This document shows, piece by piece, positions 1 to 11,690 of a DNA stretch of 64,000 nucleotides. The translations under genes were made by a program, and so were the position numbers. Under the pieces are notes generated by a model. That model saw only the letters and a list, made by a program, of their open reading frames with translations, was not told where the DNA came from and made no database searches. How positions within the stretch are numbered: the stretch's first letter is position 1; each line of letters opens with the position of its first letter. Source of the DNA: Phallus indusiatus (lineage: Eukaryota; Basidiomycota; Agaricomycetes; Phallales; Phallaceae); NCBI GenBank assembly GCA_027605045.1, contig JAQFWX010000004.1, positions 620,001-684,000 of the forward strand, written 5' to 3'.

Positions 1-2442
1 ACACCAACAAAAAAAGAACCGAACGGAGTGAGTATTGATTTGATATCGTCAATATCATCAAAGATATTTTGTAGCGCATATATCGACAGGGGTTCCCGCG
101 CAGTTATGATTGCACCTACGACCGCTTTAAAGTCTTTGATAAAGTCGGAATATTCAGATTCCGACTGCGTAGATATGATTTGCCGATATAAATGAAATAA
201 TGACAGGGACGATCTTGACACGCAAGTTTCCCAATTCTTCTTGACGAGTTGTCGACGTGTGATGGTGGGATTCATGAATTGGCAAACAGTCTGAGCCCAC
301 TGGAAAAGACCCTCGGCGCGCTCGGCTAGTATGCTGCGCCAATCTTCGCTTATCTCGTCCAAGATTGAAGATATTGGGGCGAGACAATCCGAGACATAGA
401 CTTGAATATCAGATTGTGTTTCCTTTTTGTCAGTACCGCCCATCCGTATACATTGAACATTGCAATTTTGGCATTCAAGTTCAATGTCTTGTTCTGGGCG
501 TGTAGTGACAATCATACGGTAGTTTTCCGGAAGCTCGCACCACCTGCCCAAGAGTAATTTCATAATATCTCTGCGTTCGTTGCGTTCCCCACTTTCATCC
601 AAAGCGTCCACGACGACCACAACAGATCCAATAGTTGTCACGTTCTTTGAAGGTTTAAGAATGAGCTCTTCGAACTGCGTTTCGGCATCTTTCTTCTTTC
701 GAACCGCAGACTTGTCGATAACCCTCACCAATTCTTTTCGCCACAGGGTGTCGCTGTCGGCCAGGTCACGAGATATAGTGCTGAAAAGACAATTACGCCG
801 GTCCGGGTAACTCCTGTTGAAACAAAACATGGATCCGAGTCGGTTCTGTTTTTGAAATGTTCCAGCGATGGTATGTGCCACCGCGGATTTTCCTACTCCT
901 GCCTGTCCACTTAAAACCAGAATTTGTGGTAAGCTGTCATCGTTGATCCATTGTAATATTTTATCCACCAACGTCTGACGGGTCCCGGGTAAACATCGTT
1001 TCTTAGGGAAGAATCCAGCGTCAGGGTCGTAGGGCATGTCTTCTAGCAATGTATGTTCACCTTGTAGAACGAGGTCATAGACCGATAATAATGTAACATT
1101 GATAATTCACATACGTTGTTCAATGATTTCCCCAGATATACGAAGTGTTATAATGCCCGTTTCAAGGTTGACCGAATCCGTCATCACCTTGATCAGGTGG
1201 TCCAGTTTGTCGTTGAAAGCTTGAACCTTGTCATCCACGCTCCCGCCAATTGCCTTGACTATGTTTTTGGCTGGAATTTCAACATCAGACTTGGTTACAC
1301 AATCAGATGACATTGAGAAATACGCAACCTGTACTTTCCGTACCGTACGCTTTGAGAAAGTGTGCGCATTCAATGGTTTGTTGGACTAGCGTGGAGAGCA
1401 TTGTAGACCAGTGGGTGGTAGACCTGGCTGTAGACTTAGTGGCAGTAAGCTTGCAAAGCGTTTCCACATCCGTAATGTATTCGAAAATGTCCTTCAATTT
1501 TTCCCATAACTGTTTGACTTTTTTATCCCGATTTCTTTTCGCGATAATGGTCTTGCAAGATCAATCCATATATGTTCAAGAGAAAAAGTGTGTGCCTTTT
1601 TACCTTGGGAATAATAGATAGAACTTTCCATGCTACCTGTACATATATACTTATCTGGAAAAGCTTCAGAGAACAATGAAAGGTATGCTTGACGACGAGA
1701 CTACCTCGGAAACACTATCCATCACTTTCATAAAAGCGTGGAATGTGTCAAGAAATGACACCCAAATCTTCACGTTATCATTGTAGACTTGCTCCGCTGA
1801 ATTGCTAACAGTAGCAACCTGGGATGCCACTTCTAGATTCGGTAGTCTTTCCAACCCTGATGATGCTTGTTCTACCATTCCCGAAACGACGTCAAGCTCA
1901 GATAATTTTGTAATGTTAAGTGTCAATCGACATTCTCCGACGACGTCCAGTTCGCATGCACCTGAAACCATATAAATATAACGACAGGTTTACCAGTAAA
2001 ATGAACTCACCAAAATCGCCTTGTTGTTCGAGGAGGTCAGTGACCGGGTGTTCGCACGAGCCAACTATAATATTCTTTATGACTCGCTTACTCTGGACAG
2101 TAAACGTCAAAAGAGCGTTGTCCGTAATATCGGCGGCACTGAATCGCGGACGTAAGATAAAAAATTCAAGATTTTAAACCCTAACATACAAAATAAAGGG
2201 CTCTTTCCAGATCATGCAATTGTTGTCCTGATCGCCTATCCCAATTGCGCTTTGTGTGTCGGTTACCGCCTTGCTGGTAAACTTGATCTTTATTTCGAGC
2301 TTGGGATCTCCTTTCCATGAGATCGGAGGCTTAATCAAGCAAATATCTTTATAAGAAGAGTCCTAGATGAAATGGACAGGGAATGTTTAATCAGATAGTG
2401 AAGTTACCAGATATTTTTATGCCTTGCGTTGAAACAGCCATA
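1..2442 (-). CDS. NACHT NLR-like protein, left copy (partial, runs off window)
   Basis: This is a STAND-class NTPase expected to act as a cytosolic signal-transducing receptor of fungal NLR type. The start is taken at the ATG at 2442, which matches the intact right copy. The N-terminal exons encode a C2-like beta domain (about 2150-2442), followed by a helical linker (about 1100-1970). The NACHT domain carries the Walker A sequence GQAGVGKS near 890-910 and a Walker B of the form IVxVVDALDES near 590-620. The NACHT frame is open from about 1080 to the window edge; the WD40 part lies outside. Compared with the right copy there is one extra base near 2351-2357 in the second exon. This gives an in-frame stop unless an alternative AAAG acceptor a few bases downstream is used, so this copy may be damaged at its 5' end. 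Confidence 0.75.
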
Positions 2443-2578
2443 AGGGAATACCATTAAAAACTTGTTATAAGGAGTAAGTAGGGAGTACTGAGCACGAATC
2501 GCAGGTTTGTGAAGGGGAAGCGGTGTTTGATTGAGAGAGCGCCTTGAATTGGCCTCGAGGCGGATTAAGATCCCCTAG

Positions 2579-3230
2579 GTCTCCCCCAGCAAAGTTTAAG
2601 CGCCTTACCTAAGCGTGGCTAAATGTTCTCACACGCTCTTGTGTCGCGGGAACTTGTCGCGGACATGGAGACAACATGGAGAAGTCAGAATCACTTTAGC
2701 AAAATATGTTAAGATTTAAATTTTAGATGACTAAATATTTGAGGCTCAAATTCCAAATAATTATGTTCAATATTTTGCCCGATAAGGATGCAGAGTATCA
2801 GTTGGATCAAATACAAAGCTGAAAAGAACAAGAAAAGAACCTTGAAAGAATATGTAATACTTGTAGATAACCTTTGATTGCAATAGGTTAAATCATTAAA
2901 AATAGAAGTTTTTGATTCAGTGATAAATTCTAAACTCGCGCCATGAACTTTGCAAAGGGGCTTTAACTGAATACCTGGTTCACCTTCCGGCGGAGGAAAA
3001 AAGCGTGACACACCGGGAATCGAACCAACAGACAACTTAGCGCAAGAACATCCCACATTCCATTAATCTATTATACGACGATGCGTAAGTAGGTTATTGT
3101 TGATATAAGGTATTATGGAGGGTGATCATCGAGCAAGGAAAACTTCGGACGCGTCTCATTGGTTGAACAATACGCGCGGAAATTTGTTACCTAATTTAGT
3201 GTTGGGCGCCTAAACTTTGCTGGGGGAGAC
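2579..3230. mobile_element. 652 bp non-autonomous element with terminal inverted repeats
   Basis: The ends are 26-base terminal inverted repeats, 2579-2604 and 3205-3230, beginning GTCTCCCCCAGCAAAG, with one mismatch. The equivalent point in the right arm (about 59875-59895) lacks the element, so it is a polymorphic insertion between duplicates. A target-site duplication is not obvious, and flanking bases also differ. On the minus strand near 2985-3030 is a sequence resembling the Pol III B box (GGTTCGATTCCCGG), followed within about 15 bases by a run of six T. I found no convincing A box at the proper distance and no transposase. It is most likely a MITE-like element, possibly with a tRNA-derived internal segment. 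Confidence 0.6.
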
Positions 3231-5400
3231 GTAGGACGAATGGATTAGAACCTTGATTCTCAACTCATGCTTGCCTCGTTGTCTCGTTGCATTTCTTTCA
3301 CATTCCACCTATGATTTCTGTTAATTGAAGCCAATTTTCAATCCGTCGTTGAAGACCGACGTCTAGAATCTCGCAATTGCAATTCAGAGTCCCGGGCCGT
3401 ACCATCCACGAGGAGCCCAATTCAATGCCTCACATTCATATTCGAGCACAAGAGGTGCGCAATAACATGCTGCCATTTCTGGTACGAAAATAAAACTCTA
3501 ATACAAAGAGAAATCCTAAAGCGATAAATTATATCAGCCGCCGATGTCTTACGAATGATAATGGTGAACTAGGTGACAATTTTGAGGAAGTTTAGAGACT
3601 ACTAGCTCCATAAAAAATGCAATCTTTGAGACTCATCGGAGGTCATAAATCAGCAAAAGCATGCGATATGTATACCACGAATGTTCTCTGGCATGTTCGG
3701 ACCGAAAGTATGTTGTTCTTAGAGAAGACACAGGAGCCGCCGAACCCAAAATGCTAGTTTTAGATTTGATATTTGAGGGCAAAGACGAGCGCTGTTGTCG
3801 TCAAGTGAGTTGTAGTGGTATATGAATCCGCAGTCCTTATAACCCGATAATTTTGTTCGAAATAAAGTCCATAAATCTCGACAACCCGAAGAATTCGCAA
3901 CATGGCTTCAGATTTAGGTGCATTACATAGGCATCTTCAACACCGTCGTGATCTAACGAGCATAAGTAATCAGAACGGGTTAAATGCGACTTGAAAATAA
4001 GCGAAATGACAAGATTTTTCTTCGATCTTGCTCACGGTGAAATCTAATGTGCCCCAATAAAGGCCTGATGCCGCTGTTTGACTTCCGCATGTGTAACGAA
4101 ACACAGGCAGACCTATAAACGGTTGCCATAGCTTCCTCTGATACGCGCTTTTAATCATTTGCCATGAAGACGATTGATGTGAGACAGAAGCGTACGCGAT
4201 TGAATCATCAGTTTCTTTGCTATTCCAAGTCGACGACAGATACCGATATGACTTGCCCATGTGAATCTTCTCCTTCTTCCCTAGAAGACGAATTAGGTTC
4301 AAGGAGTACGCAGAGATCGACAACGTGAACAAGAACATGCATTTTGGCTAGTATGTGTCCGATAATTCTAAGTTTACTGTCCTCGGCGACATACGATAGC
4401 TGGGGTCACGATAGGGCATGATATAAATCTATTATATATTATTAACGCACACTCCTATTTTTTAAGCAAAAGAAACTTACAATAATATCGCAAAGTATAG
4501 TCTTCTGGCAAATTATTTAGTTTACGCGCTTGCATAAAAGGTCACGAAATTCAAACGTACGGTTGCTAGTCGGATATTCATAATAACAACAGGGAATGCG
4601 TAAGGTGTTGTGTCAAGGCGAAAAATATCCGCGTGACGTAAGCCGCATGGAGGCTTCGGAAATAGCCGCGTAGTGACCAACTCGAGCGACTTAGAGAGCT
4701 ACTCGCGGTGATAGCAAAAGGGTTTCTCGAGGAAGGAAGCAGGCTCAGTAACAGACTCGTCTACACCGGGATGGCTGAGCAGCATCAGAATGAAAAAGAA
4801 GGGAGAGCGGTGCTCTCCGGACTCTCCGGACTCTCCACGCGCCACAGACCACGATCATCTCGACATTTCATCGACATCACTTTCTCTTTACCGTTCGGCT
4901 TACATTCACACTTTTTTTTTTCTTTTTTCTGGTTGACAGTAACGTGGTGTCATGCGTGTCTCGTACGCGCTCCTTGAATATATCATATCGCGACTATGAC
5001 GAGGACTTCAATCCATCTGACCACTACGTTGAAAGACTGGCTTTTTTCCCCTTTCCGCCACATTTCGATAGCGAAGTAAGGTAACCGTACATATATCTAT
5101 CACTTTCTAATTATTGGATGCAGATCTTTTTCACTCAGAATTGTGTCAAACGCAACCACGCCCGTGCTCACGATTTCATTCTACTTCTCTCCAACTCGAT
5201 CCCTTCGCGAATACAATTTATGGGGTCTCTGAAGCGTATGCATGTCTGAGTTCCCGATCTGAACGTGGCAAGACGGAACGAAAAGTAGCGATAATGCCTA
5301 TGCGACAAGAGTTGCCATCTCAAGTAACAGCCTCTGGCTCTATTTTCGTCAGGACTGTTGAAATTGATATTCTTGTATAGGCGCCTAACACAGCTTTCTC
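3231..5400. other. Gene-free duplicated spacer between NLR and ULD genes
   Basis: The stretch is homologous to 57880-59860 and in part to 53135-54412 on the right. A 122-codon minus-strand ORF at 3970-4338 is open only in this copy; both right copies carry indels and stops, so I do not call it a gene. A short 9-base direct repeat (GGACTCTCC) occurs about three times near 4818-4837. The spacer presumably carries the 5' regions of the divergent NLR and ULD genes. Confidence 0.6.
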
Positions 5401-6386
5401 ATGAACAATAACGACAAAGAAAGTGTCTCTGGATTCTCCATCGCCCCATCCAATTACACTACGGTTGACCATCGCGATAACGAGTCTTTTGCTACACACG
5501 CCACCCACCGCCCTACATCACCACCCGTCAAAACTGGTTTAGTGGCAAATAAGACTTTCCTGGTAGAAAGACAGACACCTTGTCTCCGACTGACTTTACC
5601 TGCTGTCGATGGCACTGAGCAAAGCCGTCATGCCATTGTACCTCTCCCATCTTCTTACATAGTAAGTCATCAGTCACACTACTCAGTTGCGCTCGTTTAT
5701 ACTAAACAAAGGATACCGTTGATGTCGCAATAGAAATTTTCAGTGAATATTCGAGGCAACTTAACCATGAAAACATTCGTCTGCGGTACAGAGATTGCAC
5801 ACGGGAAGGAAATTGGGTGTGGGCCGACGTTCTACCTTCTACTTGGAACCTAATAGTACAACCTGACGATGAAGTGGGCGTTTTCTTCAAATAACCCCCG
5901 CTTCCAGAAGTTTCAGAATGCACGTTCGTCAATGGAAGAATCAACATTACTTATGGTAAACTTCGAAACGCTAAGGTGGATTGGAGCCCTATTCTCCCTG
6001 CTGCTTCTATAGACAGACCGAGGTCTTTCGAGGTGAGGGATAGATGTTCTTTGCGAGCTTGCGCAACATTGAGTACTTTGTAACAAGGAAGCAAAGAGGG
6101 CTATAGCTATTTTATCGCAAACGCCAAAGGTTTACATAGGATTACCGAGACAGGGAGGTACGTTATTTTAATTGAAAGAGATGGGAACGAATTGATTTGG
6201 ATGCCTATTGTAGAAGGGGAGTTTTTAAAACAAAGATTACGTTTCTTCCACTTCACGTGCATGCGCGACGACAAGTATACTACCGATTGCTGGGTGGAGT
6301 TCCCGCCCATAGCCTACCAAGACGATAATGTGTGGAGGGCTCGTGTCCCCAAACCAGGCATGATCATGGGAGTCATGTTTGAATAG
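5401..6386 (+). pseudogene. Ubiquitin-like-domain (ULD) protein, left copy, nonsense-disrupted
   Basis: This is one of three copies (others at 52125-53131 and 56865-57876). The first exon encodes a Ser/Thr-rich stretch beginning MNNNDKESVSGFSI. A phase-0 intron of about 50 bases near 5660-5710 leads into a region with LPSTWNLIVQPDDEVGVFF, which resembles the fungal ubiquitin-like domain (ULD) pattern of a Pro-Ser-x-Trp followed by a hydrophobic-Gln-Pro turn. A C-terminal exon ends at 6386 with GMIMGVMFE. In this copy the codon after VFFK is TAA (5892-5894), where both right copies have CAA, a single C-to-T change that truncates the protein. The splice into the last exon is unresolved in all copies. 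No catalytic motif is visible, and the function is unknown. Confidence 0.6.
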
Positions 6387-7581
6387 TAAGTTGATTCTGA
6401 ATTTGCCCGTGTCCCCATAAGGATAAGCGAATGGATGTTTCTGTTGTGATTTAAATATGTGATAGCTTACGTGGAAATTTGACTTGTGACAATATTCTAG
6501 ATTATTCATATCCCTTTTTATAAGGTCTCCGAGGCTAATGCCAATCAATGTCTGATTGAGCGTTTAATGTATGTCATCTCACGTCAACAACTTTCCCTTG
6601 TTAGCACAAAGTTACGTTGAAGCTTGAAGTACCTACGAGCGAAATCGAATCCAAATTCTGCGTTGGGACTTGTCACTGAATAGGCATTGTGTATTCGCCC
6701 TTTGAGACAAAATGGTTCGTCATTGATTGTATTTCGTGTTCGAGTTTCATCGTTACTATGTACCTTTCGTTCCTCGTAGGCAGGGGGCCCACGAGCGTAA
6801 TCGATCTGACGATAAAGAGATATCAAGTTTTTTGATCTAAATCCAAAATTTTAAACCGTGTCATCGCGGAGGTCCCTGTTGGGTTTATTTCGTTGGACTG
6901 TTTTTCTGTAAGATTTCATCTGTGAGCACTTTCAGCTGTTAGCATAGTATGACGATCAGTGTAGTATAACAACCGTACCTTGATAGATGGAATTGTGATC
7001 AAAAAAATCAGGCAAAGAATAAATGATTAAGAGAGTCGATGACATATTCTAATGAGGAAATTGTGGGCACAATGTTCGGGCTGTGTTCGTAGATACTAGG
7101 CTACCCACCGCAACGATGTTTGGAGCCGAGATTCTGGAGACGTGTGTCAAGGTGAGGTTCTTCCCAGACGGGGTGCAGAGTGGGAGGTATAATAAGATTT
7201 ATGAAGCATTGCACCTGGCTAATTATATTTAAATGCAACTTCGAAGTCAGCGGTGACAAGTACTTAGATTGGTACGGTTGAAGGAGCATGTCGATCGACA
7301 CATAAGTCGGCGACACGTCCAGATCCCATCTATATGTTCTTATTTCGACGTCAAACATATCTGGCCGAAGGTTCACGGGTGCCTTTATGTACAATGTGTC
7401 TTCATCAGATCACAATGCTAGCACAAATTGTAGGCATAGACTTTATGCCCTGGGTGATAAGCTCGAGCATCAGACTCTATATATTTTTTTTTCGGTTTCA
7501 TTTCGTATTTAAACCATAGGCGGTAGTTCACAAATCGTCAGTATCCTTGAAACCTGTTGCGCTTCGCCTAGATCTCACACA
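6387..7581. other. Gene-free duplicated spacer
   Basis: This is homologous to 50930-52120 and 55690-56860. Minus-strand ORFs at 6584-6826 and 7101-7394 have partly matching counterparts in the other copies. However, their translations differ at many residues and are interrupted in at least one copy, which looks like drift of non-coding DNA. I do not call genes here. Confidence 0.5.
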
Positions 7582-9305
7582 ATGAACAATAGCTATAACA
7601 CTTCTGCAGATGCAGAACTTCAACTCATCATTCAAGACGTTTATCAAAGGTGAGACTTTTTGAATCAAACTAAACATTTGTAATTAATTAATCACATTCC
7701 TGAACGTTAGCTATATCCAGGATCTTACTTCCATTAGCGTCATAGGCAAGTTGTTATCTCGACTTTAACATTTAACTCATATTATAATCGAACTCTCAGC
7801 ACTGCTCCTTTATACTACCATATTGAGCATAGGTCAAGAAAAAGAACATGTCTGGTCAAAAAAATTTACTCTTCCCAATTTACTTTATCTCTTGACGAGA
7901 TATGGATCTCTGGCCACTCAGGTACTCGAATTCGCGCTTTTTTTTCTACAAGTGAGTCAAATTACATTGAAATGTTACACTCTCAAATTTAAAAATCTTC
8001 GATACAGCCGGGAAGGTGAGACGCCATCATACTTCAAAATCAGAAAAGTCAAGGATAAAACAGCTTGTGCAATCACATCGCTAACGCGGGAAATGCCGCA
8101 TTTACTCTGACATACATCGGTATACAAGGTTTGGATTTAACCAAGGGATGCATGATTTTTTTTAAGCGACTTCGAAAAAGGTTTATTGGTAGCCCGCGCT
8201 TATTCGCTCTGCTATGAGCATAAAATTGTGGTCTGTGCTCTAGGTTTTTCATTTTTGGGAGGATTCACTTTGGGCCTCTATAGTCAGTTAAAATAAATCT
8301 AAGTAAAGTTTATAATGCTAATATCTATTTCTGGTAGCTACGATAAGGTTCCCTGGGTGCATAGCGTCAGTGAATTGAGTTGGCTTATTCCTCTAAAATT
8401 TATTTATCTGAACTTGATCTAGTCTGACAATAGGTGTGTCTTACGTTTTCTTACGAACGCATTTTTACCATCAAACACAGGCGAAGCCGACCTTCTCAAC
8501 ATTCTTGCTAATATTAGTACAGTTTCAATTGACCTTCTCGTCTTTGGCATATGCTTGTGGAAGGTTTGGGACACATGGAAACTGAAGCGAGAGACGGGTA
8601 TTAGAAGTAGCAACGACCTTGTTTACATTTTGATTAAGCAACGTAAGTTTTCCGGCCAAATTGAATTCTCCAGTCAGACGGCGTTTCATAAATGATCCTT
8701 ATTAGTTATATCGAGATTTTGGTATGTGCCACTGGCGCAATCAGTTGTGTATTAGAACACTTGTCTTAGTTCAACAAGCTTTGTGGTCCTTATTTCCGCC
8801 ACCTCCACAATTCTTGAATTCGTAAGAAATCTTGAAGCAACTAATCAAAACTTACATTTGCCGCACGTTGACTTTGATATTCTTTACTCAGATTTCGTCC
8901 AATGCAAGCGACCTTTTTCTGAGAGAACTTCAAATGCTGAAATTTAATTTACACTAGGCAATCTTGAAATCAGATGTTCCCATTTTCCAACAAGCGTAAG
9001 CTTTCTCCATCTTTTCATCCCAGTTGTAATCTTATCCGCTGCTTTCAAGATTATCAACGATTCTAATCGCCGAGTTTACTTTGGATCTTCGTCAACGAAA
9101 TTCGGCAGCAGTTCAAGCTTCAAGTGTAGCTCTACCAACCCTCCAAATACAAAGCATGCTGCAATATGTGCACGAGTCCATCGTCGTGGGTATGGGTGAT
9201 CATGATCAGGAAAATATAGGAGCACTGGCAGGTGGTGAAGGAATTGCTAGAAATGGAGCCGATCATGATAATGAGTCTGTTCATGACGCGACTTTCTTCG
9301 CTTAA
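7582..9305 (+). CDS. DUF6533-domain multi-pass membrane protein, left copy
   Basis: The start ATG at 7582 begins MNNSYNTSADAEL. The N-terminal part matches the DUF6533 pattern: a helix ending in YTTILSIGQEKEHVW, then LPNLLYLLTRYGSL, then further hydrophobic helices with VARAYSLCYEH. The family is common in agaricomycetes as seven-helix-like membrane proteins without assigned function. The tail near 9081-9305 is polar, with acidic stretches. Introns are unusual: a GC-AG intron at 7746-7799, and an 8-base microexon at 8008-8015 flanked by introns 7952-8007 and 8016-8063. The reading frame only works with the microexon, and the right copy has the same arrangement. I saw no inactivating change, but the middle exons were not all resolved. 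Confidence 0.7.
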
Positions 9306-9493
9306 ATAATATCACTATTATGTAGTAGAATGGAATCGTGGACTAGAACTAGGCTTGTCCGCCACCAATAGTACAAAATACGTTTTGTCTTCGCTCGCGC
9401 TTAGGTACATCTGCCCCCAATCTGCCCCCTATCTGTCCTAATGCGGCGCTTCCAGCTCTTTCAAACTCCGTCTAACTTCACCACTTAACCAAC

Positions 9494-10414
9494 ATGGCTA
9501 ATCTCATCCGTAGTGCCAAGCCCGGTAGCGACTGGACTCTCAGCGACTTAGACTCGTACCACATTAGCATCAATGAGGTGAACACACTCGAATTCTTTGG
9601 CTTACAGGTAAGCGAAGGGGGGTTTCACGCTAACGCCTTCGGATAAAGACGAATGACATTCTTTGTATGCCACAGGAGCTGCCACCACCCACCGTTGATC
9701 CAGAGCTATTGTTTAATGCCGACGCTAAAGCTATGGAACAAGATTGCAATGCCAGACTCATCGCTTATCTCGATATTGCCACAATTGCCAAAGAAGATCA
9801 ATTTACCGCTGTCCTTGATTTTACTGTTGAACTTCTCAAGGTTTTAAGATATGCCCGCCGACAACGACTGGTACGGACCCGGATAGACCTCCCACTCCTC
9901 ATCTGCGATGTCAACACACACGCAGAGATTGATATCTGTGTCGTCGATCAATTTCATGACACAGTATTCTTCTTGTTGTGCAGGTGGATAGGAGGTTGGA
10001 GGTTGGAGATCTCACCAGTACACAAGCTCAGCTTATAGCGAAAGCGGTTGAGGCCTTCAACGAGAATAATGCGCAAAGGGAAATGAGGGGACTCCTTCCA
10101 TTGCAGGAAAAAGTGAGGTTTGTTGATCCTTTTTTGAGGCATCGTTCGTTTTCTTTTACTTAGGTGATGGCCGGCATTGTGATGGTGGGTACGTTACCCG
10201 CATTCTTCAAAATTCCCGTCACCGATCTCTGTCCACTCATATTTGCCATGGGACCTACCCTCCGGAGGAAACTTGCGTTACCTATTGTTATCCGCCGATC
10301 CTGCGTCCTGGCGGAATGAAGCCACTGAAAAACAGGCGTGAAATCTTCAAGTGTTTAGAAGCGTTCAAGGTGATTGTGGGTATAGAACATGCATGTATGA
10401 AGGCCCAGCATTAG
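9494..10414 (+). pseudogene. Uncharacterised agaricomycete family, copy 1, frameshifted
   Basis: The start ATG at 9494 opens MANLIRSAKPGSDWTLSDLD. Exon 1 ends at 9607 and exon 2 begins at 9676. The family is a widespread uncharacterised agaricomycete group recognisable by IVMVGTLPAFFKIPVT and a C-terminal KCLEAFKVIVGI. Two single-base losses break the frame. One lies near 9977, between VFFLL and VQVDRRLEVGDL, and one near 10221, just after KIPVT. Both downstream frames continue with family-like sequence to a stop at 10414. A second, more decayed copy follows at 11011. Whether the losses are real or assembly errors cannot be told from sequence alone. Confidence 0.6.
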
Positions 10415-10929
10415 GACAACCAGGAAACGAAGGACTCGGGTTCCGCGGGCCTGGATCGTTAACGTGCGTTGTCAGAATGACATGTTGAGATTGGTAACCT
10501 TGTTCAATACAAAACGTCAGTTTTATCTTTTCCGCTTATTTAATTGACATCAAGAATTATCTTCTTTTTATTATTCATTTTAATGATCACAAAAAAGTGT
10601 ATGTAACATACATAAGTCTATTACTAGACTCTAGAGGCTCGCCTCATGCAAATATTAATATTTCTAGAGCCCGCGGCGCCTTTTTGCGCGAGGGTCACTA
10701 GTACACTGAGTGTGCCCTAAGGACGAGCAACCAACTCGGGCACGTTTCTCCAATATCGTAGTATGGCGTAAAACTTTTGTTTTGCGACCAAGATCAGGCG
10801 TCGACAGGTGAGTTGACACAGCAACTTCAAGCTGAGCCTCGCGCAGTAAATGTTGGGTTTTGTAGCGTCGGACTCTATATATAGTACATTAGACATTGTG
10901 ACGTAATAGACTTGAGCTCTTCGTCTCCA
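10415..10929. other. Intergenic stretch, nothing coding seen
   Basis: The stretch is A+T-rich with no supported ORF. A TATATATAG motif near 10876 lies upstream of the decayed copy at 11011 and may be its old promoter. Confidence 0.5.
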
Positions 10930-10991
10930 CCATCATGTGCCCCATCTTGTGAACCATCTTGTGCCCCATCTTGTGCCCCATTTTGTGTCTC
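10930..10991. repeat. 12-bp minisatellite, about five units
   Basis: Consecutive imperfect units of CCATCTTGTGCC occur directly upstream of the decayed gene copy at 11011. They may lie in its former 5' leader. I found no second array of this unit in the window. Confidence 0.8.
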
Positions 10992-11010
10992 CCTCTCTTT
11001 CTCCCAACAG

Positions 11011-11690
11011 TAAATCACACCGCCAAGTCCGGCAGCCACTGGACGCGCCACGACCTCGACTCATAACATACAACACTCAATGAGCCGAATCCCGTTGCAT
11101 TTTTTGGTCCACAGGTAGGCAGCAGCAAGGACAACAGGTTTCGCCAAAACCCTCGCAAGAAACTTTAATGACTTTGCACGTCACAGCTGCCTCCCCCCTC
11201 CGTTGACCAAGAGCTCCTCTCTAATACCCCAGTTAATATGATGCAAGACCTCAATGTGGGGATTTTTTGCTGGTTCAGGAGAACAAACGGATTAGACACG
11301 AAGATAATGCGTGAGCTCAGCTCGTCGCAGAGGCAATTGGCGCTTTTAACGCAAATAATGAACGAAGGATCGCGGCTGGACTCTCCCCATTGAAAGGCGC
11401 GTCGTTTGTGGATTTCTTGGCTGATGATAATGAGAGATTTTCCTTCTTAGGTGATGCCTGGCATCGTCATGGTGGGGACGCTGCCAGCGTTTTTCAAAAT
11501 TCCGGTAACCCGGACGCTTTCAGCTCATGTTCGCTCTGGCACTTATCCGCCACGGGCAACCGACGTCACGTTTTGTTATCCTCCTGTCAGTCGACCTCAT
11601 CTCCGGCACAATGAAGGGATGAGACCCTTGGATAACAGGCTTGTAATTCTCTCGTGTTTGGAAGCATTCAAGGCAATCGTGGGTATCTGA
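11011..11690 (+). pseudogene. Uncharacterised agaricomycete family, copy 2, degenerate
   Basis: This aligns with the gene at 9494 but has lost its start: the ATGGCTAATC of copy 1 corresponds here to AGTAAATC. An in-frame TAA follows within HTAKSGSHWTRHDLDS, and the middle of the protein is deleted, with only a scrambled remainder between about 11240 and 11390. The C-terminal part is still open and carries VMPGIVMVGTLPAFFKIPVT and FKAIVGI before the stop at 11690. It is a tandem paralogue in an advanced state of decay. Confidence 0.7.

Larger units (their letters stand above)
1..9380. repeat. Left arm of a large inverted repeat
   Basis: This arm matches the reverse complement of the right side of the window. 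Left 1-1080 corresponds to about 62430-61395, left 5401-6386 to 57876-56865 and again to 53131-52125, and left 7582-9305 to 50927-49203. Homology stops near 9380 on the left and 49130 on the right, in the shared stretch after the DUF6533 stop codons. In one 51-base NACHT stretch compared by eye (left about 429-479) I counted 3 differences. Other parts are clearly more diverged, with indels, so this is an old duplication and not an assembly mirror. The arm extends past the left window edge. Confidence 0.9.

Noticed and set aside
2980..3056. Possible tRNA gene on the minus strand (B-box-like motif followed by a T-run)
   Set aside because: The T-stem does not pair, no 5' acceptor or A box lies at the right distance, and the sequence sits inside a TIR element.
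3970..4338. 122-codon ORF in the left spacer
   Set aside because: Both homologous right copies are broken by indels and stops, and no domain is recognisable; likely chance.
4708..4977. 89-codon ORF upstream of the left ULD gene
   Set aside because: Repetitive and T-rich, with no counterpart frame in the other copies.
6584..6826. ORF with related frames in all three duplicated spacers
   Set aside because: Many residue differences between copies, no ATG at the start in this frame and a stop upstream; looks like drifting non-coding DNA.
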